A DNA stretch of 64,000 nucleotides from Sarcocystis neurona (GCA_000727475.1 KL647293.1:411216-475215); one strand, 5' to 3'. Shown: positions 47,226-60,107, numbered from the stretch's first letter. Numbers and translations: made by a program. The notes: a model not told the origin generated them from the sequence alone.

Positions 47226-49902
47226 TTCTCCAATTAGGGCTGCAACAACCGTCTTGTCGAGGGGCCATACTAAAATATCAGGCATACGTGATGTACAGCT
47301 TTCGTTTGTAGTGATTATCCCGCTCACGACTTGTGCGGCACGAAATACGAGGGAAACACCGCGACATTGGCGTTGCTTGGAAGGAGGGTTACACACTTGT
47401 AGACGCGTGTATGCATTGGCGTTCGTGAGGGAGTGACGTGCTACGCGATGACTTGTTCCAGTATCGATAGGTCCTGCGCAAGGAGGCGTCACGCAGCTGC
47501 GATTTGCAAAAATACTGCTTGTACTTACACTTACATATCTAAGTAGAGCTGCGGCGGCGTGTGCCGTGGGCTGCAGCCACGTGTTTGCGAAACGCTCGGT
47601 CAGCACAACTTAGCATCACCTTCCTGCGATGTGCAGAATAAGCACATGTATACGCGTCTAAGAATAGAGCTCGGTGTATGACTTCGCATGCCGCAGCGTG
47701 TTTGCGTGACGATCGGTAGCTCAGTGTATCATCCGTACGGTCGCCCGGGAACAAACCCCGTAGTACTATCATCTGGCGTAAGCGGAGCGTGACTAGGTTG
47801 AGGGGTATGCTGTCACGAACGACATTTTTCCAATCGCTTCAGCACTCAATGTCTCAAAAGCCCAGTCGTCAACACTTTGCAGCTGGCTCTTGTGTACTGC
47901 AAAAAGGACGTCGCTCTTCCTTTTTGTGGACAAAGGCCTGGCACCACCGTGGACGGCCTAGCGAACTAAATGAAGCACCGCTGCGCGATGCATCCACAGT
48001 GCGTGTATGTGTTCCTTGTGGTGGACACTGGAAGGGCAAATATGCCCGCCCCAATGACAAATAAATAACCGTACGAGTTGTTGCGCACACCGAACCGTTT
48101 TGCGCCAGCTACGTCTCCACGGAACCTTACTTTACTGTTCAGCGCCGCAGCCGTACTTTGCTTTTCTGTTCACGTGTTCACATAAACACCTCATCGATTG
48201 AACAACTACGATCTTCTTCTAAGCTACGATCTTCTTCTCTGCACCAACCAGGCGGTAACCTGTCGATTTCCTTTGCTGCAACAACTAGTACCTCCTTTTG
48301 AGGTAAGCTTCACAGTTTGACGCGTACTCCACGAAAGCGACTCCCGTTTAGAAGAAATCCGCAAATTTAGTTGCCAGACACCGTCTCGGGAACCGTTACC
48401 CCACAAACCAGAGTACTGGAGTACTGACCCGGCTCCACTGCACGTGAAAAGAAAGGCATCATTCGAACTGGTAAGCACACGCCGCCTACGTTGGTGTATC
48501 AGAATCTCCCATCCACGTCACGTGTGCCCGCAGACAGCGTACGCAAAGCACGTCAACCTTTCCGCCAATCACGCACTGCAGAATGATTATAAAAACCACA
48601 CAGCTTTTCGACATTGGAAATCTCTTCCTCACTTTGACTTTTTTTGGACGCTGTGGAACACGTCCTACTTGCGAAATTAGGGTTTCGTCTTTAACAATCC
48701 CTTCGTGAAGACGGATGTCAAGTAACCTGTCAACGCCCTTTGCTGCTGTGCGGAATCTCCAGACAACGTAGTGCACTAATGAATTTGTAACTGCGGTGAC
48801 ACATCACCTGATCTTACACACACAGGGTGTAAGAGCTTGTAAGAAATACAGAAATCAACCAAAACGGCTTTACTCTACAACGAGAGGAAGTGTGCGTAAC
48901 GGCCTTTAACGTTTCGTAATCCCTCTTCCAAGAAGTGATGCAGGGAACCTGTCAAACGACTGGCGCACGCACCAAAGCGCATACGCCACTCACAGCTCCG
49001 CTGAGTCGACAAAGTTCGAGCGTGCTACTCGAGGAAACAGAACTAATTTAAAAATCCCACTGTCAGATTTTCTCGCGATTGAAAGTTTTTTTAACGGTGA
49101 CGCGTAGTACATCATACTTCATCATCTGCTTACAACTCATCATCATCCTCCTCCTCCATAACTTTCTTGCCATCCGCCTCCTCGTCGAAAAAAAAATATT
49201 CATCAATGCCTACAAAAAGGAACGAGGGAGAGAGTCAGAAGAGAAATTCCTCGGCCGCACAAGGCGTGAGAAATCCAGCCTTAACGCCACCGGTTTACCA
49301 CTCACTGGTGGCCTGCGTGTATACATACGTGCCGACGTACAAAAATAACGACAGTAGTTACTCAGGCCGCCCGGAAACGTAAAGGCATATGCACACACAT
49401 TTCTCTGTGACTAAACACACTTATATATATATACACGTATGTACGCACGCCACACCATCGTATATCTTGCATACCCAAATTCTGAAAAACTTCCAGATCA
49501 AGTGGGTACCGACTTGATAGTTCGTCGTGTCACGGCTGGCTACAACCATCACGATACCTGTTCGGTAGCAAAGAAAAGTAGGAATTTTCTACCATCCCCG
49601 ACTGAGAACATCACGTCAATATGATGTCGACACACCTACGCACACCGTGTCACAATCATTCGTATGTATAGGAACATTCACCACTGATATATATACGTAT
49701 ATACTACATAACGGATCATGCAAAAAAACTCCCCCGCTGCCAAGCAAGCGTAAGTACGCGGACCAGGCTATCTGCTGCTCGCGGAACAATTGTCGTGAAA
49801 CACGTCTCTAGAAATGATAGCGGCAGCAGGAGATCCCCGCACCCACGCTGCGCATGTACGCTTACATACACATACAAATCGACAAGGAGTGCACCTCGAA
49901 CC
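47226..49902. other. Spacer with no supported gene
   Basis: Follows the NKSS-repeat gene. A frame ending at 48064 (+) has a leader-like MLSRTTFFQSLQHS segment, and a small 18-base tandem duplication (CTACGATCTTCTTCT units at 48206 and 48224) is present, but nothing is recognisable. A (TA)n run near 49.42-49.44 kb marks the return of microsatellite-rich DNA. Coding of the DIM1 gene ends at 49903 at the latest. Confidence 0.5.
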
Positions 49903-52900
49903 TTATCCAAATTCCTCAATAAAAACGACAGTCTCTCCGCGCTCGGTCCACGCCACAAAACATGTACAGTTCCTCCGTGCACGTGCAGATAGGGCTACCT
50001 GCGTACCCACCACGTACCCTCTACACCGATATGCGAACTCCTGCGTGTCTATGCGCACACGCTCACCGCGAACATTTTTCGTGTGCACCTGTGATTCCTT
50101 CGGTGCCAATACTGAAATGTCACCTTCCCAAGCGTTTCCGCTGCCCTCACGCTGCTCACCTGCCTCCTGCACAGCGCTGCCTGTCGCTGGGTCGCCGCCT
50201 GCATTCGCAGCCGCATCCGGGACGCTCGCGACGTTCACGAAGTGAATGCCCTTCTTGTTGAAGGCGAGCAGCAGACTGAAGTAAGTGTCGATGTCTATGC
50301 TGATGCTCCTTCTCTCACGCAGATTTGTCTCTGCAAGCACGCCTAAGCAATATTCACGAAAAGGCGTAGAGGTCGGAGTCACTCCATTGAGCGAGCACCA
50401 CGTTTTGTAGTTGCTTTCCAGCATGGACAGCACCGACGAACGACGGAAGAGCGCCTGCAACGTGCGATTCTTGCGCCCGAAACAGATCCGCATCAGCCCG
50501 TCCCACTCTTTGAAATCCAGCTGCACAACACGCAGAAGCAGCACGCCACCCACAACGTGCGCAGAGAGACAAAATTTGGTGCACGTTCGCAGCAGTTAAC
50601 AAGCATGCTGCAGCACAAGCCCTGCCGTAATTCTCCAACACAGCAGGCTCATCTGATCATCACCACACAGTCCCGTCTGCAAACGACACAAGGATGCGGG
50701 GTAACATCGTACATGTACACATCTATACATGCGTGCAGAGGGGTGTGTATATATATATATATACACGTGTATATATGCATGTGCGCGAACACCTCACACG
50801 CACGAGTCCAGTGGCTTTCACAAGAGACGCGTCTTCGCAGCAGGGTCTTTGCAAATGAAACGCGGGGGCACGTAGGGGACTGCACGACGAATACAATTGA
50901 TTATTGATGTCTACACAGCAAACGCAGTGTTCTTACATACTGAAATCGCGAACCGCAGCTGCTACACATGCGAGGAAAGAAAAGATCGACACAGGTGCGA
51001 GTGCGAAGGCCCGAAGACACGAGCATATACATACGTGACTGCTGAAAGACTGTTCTGCAGCAGGCACCGTAGATGTGTTGAGTTTCATTACGTAGGCGGG
51101 TGTGCACGAGATGCCCGAGTGCAGAACGCAAAAGAAAGACCGCCTGACGGTGGACGTAGCATACGACCTGTTCCATAGGCTTAGCAAACATATGCTGCGT
51201 GACTGCTGGAGACCTGCATATACACGTGTATATATATATATACATATGCGGAGGACTTCCATACATGCGTCTCTACATATATATATATATATATGCGAAA
51301 TTGGAAATTTGAACACGTGTAACGGAAGCATGTTGTACACACGTACCGGAAAAGACATAGTAGGTGCAATATACGTAAGGGGTAGTATGAGGAAAACGAT
51401 GTATACATGTGCGCTTACATATGTGTGTACGAAAACGCGATAAAAGAGAAACAGTACGCAAACAAAGCGACACCTGGCACATTCCTGGGACAACTACCAC
51501 AAATGAAGTGCGCCGCAGTACCCTTGCACAAAGTCTTCAAGACCATTCATGTAAAAACAAATGGACGAAGCCCCCCGTACGCCGTAAGGATGCATGTTTG
51601 TGCGCTGCTTTCCTGAGCTCAATTTCGCGAAGGACGTAGGTGTCGCGTACAAATCGATCCACTTCTGCAGGGAGATGAACTGCAGTGCTTTTACTTACCC
51701 GACACATGCCCACCTACTTGGTCAAATACATACGTACACATGTACGCATACGTACACACCCCCAGACACATGCATGCATTATACGTGTATGCATCTATAT
51801 ACTTGTGGGCAGCTTCGAACGCCACAGTCTCGTAGAGACATACGGGTGCAAAGCTGCACACTTTTATTAATGGTAAACTCATACTTGAAAGCGCTTCGGC
51901 CTCGGGACAATTTTAACGACGACCGAGTCCACCTTCGGAGGAGGAGTGAAGTGCTTGGCCTCCACTTTACACACGCGCTGCACCGTGCAAAAGAGACTGA
52001 CATTGACAGCGAGACGGCAGTAGTTCTTGTCTCCCGGCTGAGCCATCAGTCGCTCGCCAAATTCTTTCTGGAACATCAGCACTGCACACCTGCAGCAGCC
52101 GCAGCGGACCAGCACCAAAAACAGCAGCAGAGCAAGGCAGCAGCAGCAGCAACAGACGGACCACCCACAACAGCAGCAGAAGAGCAACAGCAGCTCCACG
52201 GGATGCACGTCTGTGCTCCATTTATATGCTTGTGCCTGTAGGTACAGGCGAACGTGCTTGCGTAATCACAGCTCCGTAATCGCACAGGCACTGGAGGGCA
52301 TCCAGATATACAGACATACGTCTACATAGACGTATTCACATATCTATATCTATCCGCATATACGAGTGAGTCCCCTACTACAACTGTCTCTCTCTCCCTC
52401 AGTACGTATACACTACGTAGGTACGTGCTGGCGTACGTGTTTTTTGATAGACAGATATACACGAACGTGTTCAGGAGTGTGTATTCCTGATACGCGGCCA
52501 TATATACACAGGACTAACCTCTGCGCACGCAAGCAAATCCGTCAACACCTACACGCGTCTCCACGTGTATCCCTGCTATGTGTAACTATACGCATATTGT
52601 TGTAACCAAAGAAACAGGTACGTCACCACATCGACATATGTGTGTATGCACAAGCAAGCAAATTTCAAAAGCAGAGAGAAACCGGCCTGCTTCGAGTGCT
52701 TCCGCATGGGCCAAAAAGTATACGCACAGCAGGCCGAGGCGCGAAAAAGCACCACCAAGCATGCAGAAGCAGCCTCATCGTCTTCGCCGTCCCGTCGCCG
52801 AAGGTTTGTATAGCGTTCTCTTCCCTTCTTCACCGCTACAAGCGGAGAGTCGTCTTCACATGCATATGTGAACGTATACAACTATACGGGTTGGGACCGT

Positions 52901-55032
52901 AAGCACCCCGTCAGTTTGAATTTACGACACGCACACGCAAGCACATACTTTCATGTCGCCCCGCAGACGTAAGAGCCCAGTGTGTGCTGCAAGTGTGTGT
53001 TTTGCTCTGCACGCTGGCACATACGGTGACGTACAAGTCAACACGTGAACACTTCGTCGACGCAGCGACAACAGCAGCAACCGCAGTGGACCGCCCGCAG
53101 CTTCTCTGTGCACTCGTAAGGGAAAGCCGGAGCTGCTGCAGCAGCAACGCTCTACACGTTGTTCGAAAGGAGTCACTGCAGCTGCCGCAAGCGGTGCAAC
53201 GCTCTTGCATTGCAAGAGCGGCAGAAGCAGCGTCAACGGGATCAATAGCAGGTGTGAATGTACGGAGACGGTCATAACCCCTGCGCACCATCAGGCCCGC
53301 TGCTTGACAGCAGCAAGTTTCAGATATTTCTCAGTTTGTTTGAGAACGCTCTTTGAAGAGAGCCTACTTAATCATCCCGGTCTCCGCCACTCACACCGTG
53401 CTGTTGCTGCTGCTGCTGACTTTTTCCCTCCTCCTGCTTCGCTGCCGCCACCTCTACGTATGTAAGGACGTCTACTGAGCATACGTCTATATAGCGAGTA
53501 CATACAAGCTCACGATGCGTGTTGCGGGGCTGAATTTACTCCTCTCCCTCCTGATGCAGCATCTCTGCTATTGGTCGTACGTGAAGTGACATCTACTGCA
53601 GAGGTATACACCTATATACATGTATATGTTGCCGCTGCTATTCGTCCTTCTGCTGCTTTTTCGCCGTAGTCAACCGTAGAGCTATGAATGGATAGAGAGA
53701 ATAGATGTGTATGTATGTACGTCTACCTAACCAGCCGCAGAACACGTGTGCAGATAGACATATATATATATACATGTGCAGCGGTGTCCTCTGCTGCTCG
53801 TCATTGTTTCGTTCCTGTTGCTGTTCCGCGACCCACTACACTGCTGCTTTTTACACTTTCCCACTAGTGCGTCAGTGTTGCCAGACCTCTACTAAAAAGT
53901 TGGTGCTGGGCTTTCTGCGGCAACCACACTGCCACAAGTTGTCTGCGACGGTATACCTGAAGGCCGGTCTGTGGGCGAGGAGGCGAAGGAGGAAATGGGA
54001 AGAGATCTGATAAGGAAGATTCGCTGCGCACACATCAAAGACGCCAAGATCTGCTCGCAACGCATCCCCCTGCCTGACTTTCAAATTCATAAAGCCGTTG
54101 CCTGTGGCCCGCTTCTTCACCTCGTTGACCATTCGTGCGTCCACGTCTAGCGCCACTACTTCGCGCACCAGAGGCAGCAGCCGCATCGTTAAATTTCCGG
54201 TGCCTGACAAGCAGCCGCAGCGACAGGAGGAAACACCAGCAGCAGCAGGCGAAGGACAGACCGGATAAGGAGAAGATGAGGAGATTTACGGTGGAGAGCG
54301 ACATCAACAAACACAGCAGCAGCAGAAGCAACAGCACCGCCACAGCAGCTCAGGAGAGCAGGGAGACGAAACAAGTGCCAGGCGCACATCGTAGAGACAG
54401 AGAGAGAGAAACAGAGAGAGACGGAGATAACAAGACGGAAAAAGCGGATACAAATGATGACAGGCCCTCGCGGTACAGAAAAAAACGGGACAAACAAAAC
54501 CGTGGCTTCTCAAGAACACGACATCGTACAAAGACGGCTGTACGGAATGCACGTAGTTCTCGTTTAGTCAACTACTCGGACTATTACCATTACTATCACT
54601 TGCCTTCTATATCCATATATGCATTCCACATATATATATATATATATTTGTACATATATATGTGCTCCTTCCATTGCTTTAGAGTACACATAGATCAGAG
54701 ACACGTGGTGGGAAATACATGTTAGTACCTGGCCCGATTTCAAGTACTGTATCGGAGCTGCGTAGGTCTGCTGCACGCGTAATTTTGTCTAGGACGGCGG
54801 GGTTCTTGAGAAGATGCTGGCCGAACTTTTTGTGGAGAGAAATGCCGGAAGAAAGTGGCAGGGGCGCGCGACTGCCATGGCCCTCCCCGTACTTCCTTTT
54901 CGCAGGCAAACCAGCAGAAGATGAAGACGCAGCCAAAGTGGTGAAGGCAGCGCACGCAGACGCCGGTCGCGCATACGGCGTGCAGGCAGCCCGACTGGCT
55001 GCTTTAGTTCGCGCTGCAGCACGCCACGCCAT
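49903..55032 (-). CDS. DIM1/DIMT1 18S rRNA N6,N6-adenine dimethyltransferase, four exons
   Basis: Minus-strand exons 54729-55032, 53957-54203, 51885-52089 and 50520 downward join in phase with GT-AG introns of 525, 1867 and 1364 nt. The product transfers four methyl groups from SAM to the paired adenines of the 3' hairpin of small-subunit rRNA, normally in the nucleolus. Visible motifs: HKKFGQHLLKNPAVLDKI; SAM motif I EIGPGTGNLT split by intron 1; acidic LDVDARMV; GDAL; the catalytic NLPY (AANLPYQISS); VLMFQKEFGERL; FTPPPKVDS; and the eukaryotic C-terminal FKEWDGLMRICFGRKN and LLLAFNKKGIHF. ATG 55032 adds about 55 Ala/Arg/Ser-rich residues before the core. Beyond GIHF, where human DIMT1 nearly ends, the frame stays open 111 residues to TAA at 49903. 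A possible donor at 50160 (GTGAGC) could instead splice to an unseen last exon. Confidence 0.95.
51225..51294. repeat. TA microsatellites in DIM1 intron 3
   Basis: Two (TA)n runs about 40 bases apart. Confidence 0.85.
52090..52200 (-). repeat. CTG-triplet tract at the 3' end of DIM1 intron 2
   Basis: CAG-rich on plus, so CTG/TTG-rich on the sense strand. It ends exactly at the acceptor before exon 3 at 52089. Confidence 0.85.
54204..54360 (-). repeat. CTG- and CT-rich tract at the 3' end of DIM1 intron 1
   Basis: The sense strand is rich in CTG triplets and CTTCTCC-like runs and ends at the acceptor before exon 2. Confidence 0.8.
54618..54662. repeat. TA microsatellite in DIM1 intron 1
   Basis: (TA)n near the 5' splice site of the intron. 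Confidence 0.8.
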
Positions 55033-55880
55033 CACGTTGCCGTCGCTGCAGAGGAGGGGTGTGGAAAAAAAAGGAGGGGCGGCGAAGGGGGGCGAGGAAC
55101 GGCAGAGAAGAGAACGAAGACGTCGAAGAGAAGACACGAGACGCAGGAGGGGATGCAACTGATAAAGTGGATAGAGAACGACAAGAACAAAACGACGGAG
55201 AATGAGAAGGACGAGAAAAGAAGAACGAAAGGAACGGAGGTGAGGACGTAAAAGGGGACGGATAGTATAAAGAAGAAGAAGAGGAAGGAGAACGGGGACA
55301 GGAAGACGAAGAAGAAAGAGAAGAAGTGGACGAAGGTTTAGTGAACAGATGAGAGGAAGGAGAAGAAAAAGCAGGGCAGCAAAACGAAGAAAAATTAAAA
55401 GAGAGGGGATGAAAACACCTGGACGGTGGTGGCGGTGCAGAAGCAGAGTTAAGTTCAGAGAAAGGCGGAGGAAAAACTGCTGACGTGCGTGGACGGAGAA
55501 CGAAGATGCAACAACGTGTCACACACGACCGCAGATGCAGGCAACGAGACAGCAGGGAAGAATCCCCCTGCCACACATTCGATCGAGCCCCGCGGCGGAG
55601 AGCGGGAGACAGCGCCGAGTGAACAGCGGGGTACGGCATGACAAAACGAACAGGAAACGGACAGGATTCAGCGGCAAGACTGCAAGGGGAAGAAGGAATA
55701 TATGTACCGCAACTACACAGCTGACGACGATACGAAGAGAACAGGTAACTTTTGCGGAAGGAGACGGACAAGAAAGAAGGAAACAAGAGAGATTTGGACT
55801 ACACAGAAGTACGAGAGGCAAAAGAAGTGATAAGATCGACCAAAAAGGAAACGACGAGAGGCAAGACAGTTGATGAGCAG
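55033..55880 (-). promoter_or_regulatory. Sense-strand polypyrimidine tract upstream of DIM1
   Basis: About 850 bases in which the plus strand is dominated by GAAGA, GGAGAA and AGAAG words, so the DIM1 sense strand is CT-rich. It directly abuts the start codon. It could be a 5' leader or promoter; the role is inferred from the same arrangement at two other genes in the window. Confidence 0.45.
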
Positions 55881-58307
55881 GCAAGAAGACTGGGAAAAAC
55901 GCTCTCTGCGCGCCGTTCTCAGCCTCTCCTATGTGGAGATCCCGCCTTCTCCGGGAGTTGCGCTCGTGTCCTGACAGAAGATGCTTCTTTCTTTCCTGAT
56001 CAAATAACTTTGCGGCTTTCAAAAACGACCATTTTGCTCTTGTACAAAAGAAGGACTCCTCCAAGCCAGAAGACAACTCCGCGCGTCCTCAGATGTACAC
56101 TCGGCCGCGGGTCTTCTCCTGACGACACGTCTTTCCACTGCCAACAGGCATCACTCCTGCGACGCTGTTCCGTGGAGAGGAAAGAATCTCAAAAATCCTC
56201 AAGGTGTTTCTGGGGAAGAGTCGTCATCTATGCAGGAAGACTCTCTCCAGTCTGCCCTACTTCCAGCGTCCTTCTTCTTGTACGTACTCCGGAGCACGCT
56301 TAAGAAAAACGCGGCCCTTAGCTATCCGCTGTGGACCCCTATTATAGCCTTTTACGAGCAAGAAACCGGAACAATTCACCTTCGTACGCTTTTGACTGCC
56401 GGATGTAGAAAGGGTGCTAATGGGTCTAGATACGAGTTTCGAATTCTGCCCTTCAATACACTCATGGAAATTTGTTACATCAACATTTATTCTGGTTCTC
56501 TGGACGGCTCTTTTGTAGCAGTCTCTCGAACAAAACGCTGCCGCCTGCAGACAAGTGCAACTGTCCTTCTCGACTCTCCTGGAAACCGCACTCAACGTCT
56601 CGAGAGGAAACCCCTGACACTCGGATGGTTCGTATGACGGTCGGTCAGCAGAAGTACTGGAAAGACAATGCTAAGCAGTGGAAACTTCTTTACTCTACGC
56701 GAAGCTGCTGGAGCGCCTTGTCCGCGGGAGTTGCACTGCACACGCTTCTTTTTAACGTGCAAGAGGACGATCTCGACGACTGTACATGTCGCGCAACCCA
56801 GGGAACGTGTCGACTTTTGTTGTATTCAAAGTTTACAGAAAATATTTTAGGATGCGACGCAAGTTGGCACTTTCCTACTGCTGCGCTAGCTTCGTCTTTT
56901 GAAAGAAGACTGAAGACAAAGCTGTGTAGCCGCACAGCTGCAGTAACAACTCGTCCCGAAGAAAAAAAAAGCACTACAAGACGGTGTGAGTGACTCTGCT
57001 GCCGTGTGTGCTGCAGTCGTCGAATAAGAACGCGAATAGTAGATTGACGACGAAGCACACGAGAAACAGAAGTGACCAAGAAGACAGTGTCTCTGTGCTC
57101 AGTGGAAAAAGAGTCCATGTGATCGTCGCTGATTGCAGAGAAGGCATACGGGGACGACGGTGGTGAGTCGTGCACTACCGAAAGACGAAGAAATTGCGGA
57201 AGTACGGATATGCTGCCAGACACGTATACGACAGTGACGTCCCCTAAATTGAGCTTTACGCGTCATACAACGCCAACTAGCATCTATATTCGTCGGTATT
57301 ACACGGTGAATAATTCTCGGATAGCCGTCTCTTTATTTCGCTTAGGGTTCAGCCGGAGGTACGTCGTCAAGAGCAGGATTAATATGAATAACACGACTGT
57401 GAGTGCACAGTAAGTTATAAAGAATCCTCGACTACCTTTAAAAAGTTCAAATTACTTCAATTCCGGCTTGCGGATCGACCCTCATTATTCAGAAAACCAG
57501 ACTTGCGGTTGCTTCACCCTTCCTCCATAGCCAACAACATCAAAGACGCAGACGCTGGTAATCTGTACCTCTGGTGAAAAAACTCTCATACTAGCATCGA
57601 TCAATGAGAAGGAAGTTGACCGACCGTCCGAAAAACTCGTCATGCCATCCCTCCCGGAAACTGGAAAATGGCATCGGCGACAAGCCTTCGAACTGCGGAA
57701 TTTTCTGCATGCAGACTGTGACTTCCACATTAGGGATGCATGCAACGAAAGAATCCACTAGGATGGGCGGTGGGAAGGCGGGCCACTAGCTACCCTGAGG
57801 TTCCTGGCAGGTTTCAAGCCAAGTTCAAGACTTGCCGTGATCTTGCCCATCTCAAAATATCCACTAGGAGCGTATACGGCTGTACATTCGGGAAGCTACA
57901 TAGTAGCACGTGTATGCATGACTGTATTAAGTGTACGTGTAAAATGCGCACGGCTGTGACATGTACACGCATGAAGCTGCGTATATCCACGTATCTTCTG
58001 TAGATGACTCACGTATATCTGCGCACAGGTGACATACATACGTCCTGTCTCCTTTGAAGTCGCATATGTGGGACATATTCTACAAGTAAATATAGACGAA
58101 ATATATATTTATACGGATAAACATATATATATATACACATACGTTTTGTGTAGCCGCGATTCTTTCGTAGGCGGTGAAGTTTCATTGCACGGCCGTGGCT
58201 CTGTCGGAGATATTTGCAAGAAACGCTTGTACAGACACCATGTCCACCCGCATATCGGATTCTCCATATATATGTATATACATATGAATGTTTATATGTG
58301 TATTTTA

Positions 58308-58331
58308 AAGGTATATATATATATATATGTT
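58308..58331. repeat. TA microsatellite
   Basis: A pure (TA)n run; a shorter one lies at about 58121-58136. Confidence 0.8.
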
Positions 58332-59299
58332 TAAGCGTATGTATGAGATATTCGGGTGCATATATCTGTGATCTCTAATACTTATATTAGTTCGTCAGTA
58401 TATTAGAAGATGTGGATGTAAGGACTTTTGCACGTTCTCAACCACATCCATGAAGTCATAGGTCACGCTTAATTGCAGAAGCCTTCAGGTTGATCCCAAT
58501 TGCTGCGTAACCACAAAGAGTAGAAAAACTTTCTTCTAGTGTGCACGAGTCAAGATAAGTCTCCGCATGCAGACGCACAAAGTCGCTTTTTGAGGTGTAC
58601 AGACCCTTGCCGTAGCGAAATTAGGAACACACTTCATCAGGGGTATAAAGCACCGCGGGGCACGACTGCGCATGTGTACTGAGATAAACAAATATAAAAA
58701 GAGGAAACTCGTGTGTTCTGCACAATTTCACAACATCACTCTGTCTCTCTGCACATTGTCATGGCTCGAATTACTAAGGGATACCACATGCCTTTAAATG
58801 CGCAGGTGTGCAGTTGTAGCCAGAAAAGACGTCAGAGGGTGTATCGCTTCCCTCTGTGCACAAAAAGTTTTTGCTCTACTTAACATCTATACGTTTACAT
58901 ACGTACAGTGTGTGCAGTTCCCATGTCTGTTACGGGACGCTTCACGATTGAAGTAACAGAGAGGCAGCTGAACATACCCTACACACGTACGTGTGAAGTA
59001 CAGACTCAACTATCAAGAGACAAGAAAGACACATTCACGCAAACACGTCTGCGGGTCCAGCGGTGGGCCGTCTGAGCAAACGAACTACAGAAATTAAGTA
59101 AAACCTACTACCTCGGCATTCCGTAGGGCGACCGAACTGTGCGGGATGTAGTGAGTTATTTGTCTATCGCGCGCACCGGCGGGCGCCACAGTATGAAGAG
59201 AGACGCTCAAAAGAAAGGGAGGACAGGTGTTCTGTGGCAAAGCCTTGTCCATAGGAGTCTCCGGCACAGCGTTATGCGAAAGACACTCAACTGCTGCAA

Positions 59300-59519
59300 C
59301 TCTGTGCTGCTGTGTTGCTGTTGTCCTGCTGTTGCGCTGATACGTATACTTTCGCTGCTGCTCCTGCCTCCACCTTCCTCGTTCTTCTGCTGCAAGGCTG
59401 CAGCTCCTGCATCAACACTGCTGCTGAAGTTTACGACGCTGCTGTTGTTGCAGATACGCGTTTCCGCGCTGAAGCTTTGGCTGCTCAGGTGGCTGTTGCT
59501 ATTGCTCGTCTTCTCGCAG
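59300..59519 (+). repeat. CTG/GCT triplet-rich block
   Basis: Imperfect CTG and GCT triplets on the plus strand. The last part reads DTRFRAEALAAQVAVAIARLLAG and stops at a good donor context (GCAG followed by GTATAC), with candidate acceptors inside the array. It may therefore contain an exon of an unrecognised plus-strand gene. Confidence 0.55.
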
Positions 59520-60107
59520 GTATACTGCTGGTGATGCGTCTTTGTTATTGCCTATTTATCTTTCGATAGGGCATTGCAACTCCAGGAACAACTCACGTTG
59601 CTGGCGGTACGCCTCCACTGCCCACTACAGGAGCTGTTGCTTGGTGGTGCTGCTACTTCGCTGTCGCAGTTGCCCGTGCGGTGTAGCCTTGCCCTGTGTC
59701 TTTTCTTTGTCCTGTTGCACACCTGTTACTCGTACAGCAACCGCTTAGCCCCGTTTTGTCGCAGTTTAAGCTCGTTTCATTCGTTAGCGTTCGTTCCCCG
59801 GGCTCTGCTAACGCTTTCACACTCCTGCTTGTCAGCTGAAGAGCGCGGTTTTTCCTTCTTCATTTTCTCCCGAAAAAGTGTGGATGCATACATCCCTAAT
59901 GTGCACTTGAGTGCGCACGTATACAAATATGTGCTGTTGTCCAGCTCTGCACCTCCGCACCCTCTTGAGTGGTACTGTTGCTGTTGGCAATCTTGTTAAC
60001 ACGTGCCCACGCAGGTTCACACAAAACGGTATGTATATATATGTATGTACCTGCAGTGTACCTAATTATGCGTCCTCCTCCTCGTCTGACCACAGCGTTT
60101 GTTGCTG

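Noticed and set aside
52300..54000. Open frames inside DIM1 intron 2
   Set aside because: The intron is fixed by the phase-consistent junction between AHRPAF and CAVLMFQ; internal frames are Ala/Gln- or Cys/Leu-rich repeat translations.
56690..57223. 177-codon minus-strand frame
   Set aside because: It does not start with ATG at its 5' limit, and no domain or splice partner was seen.
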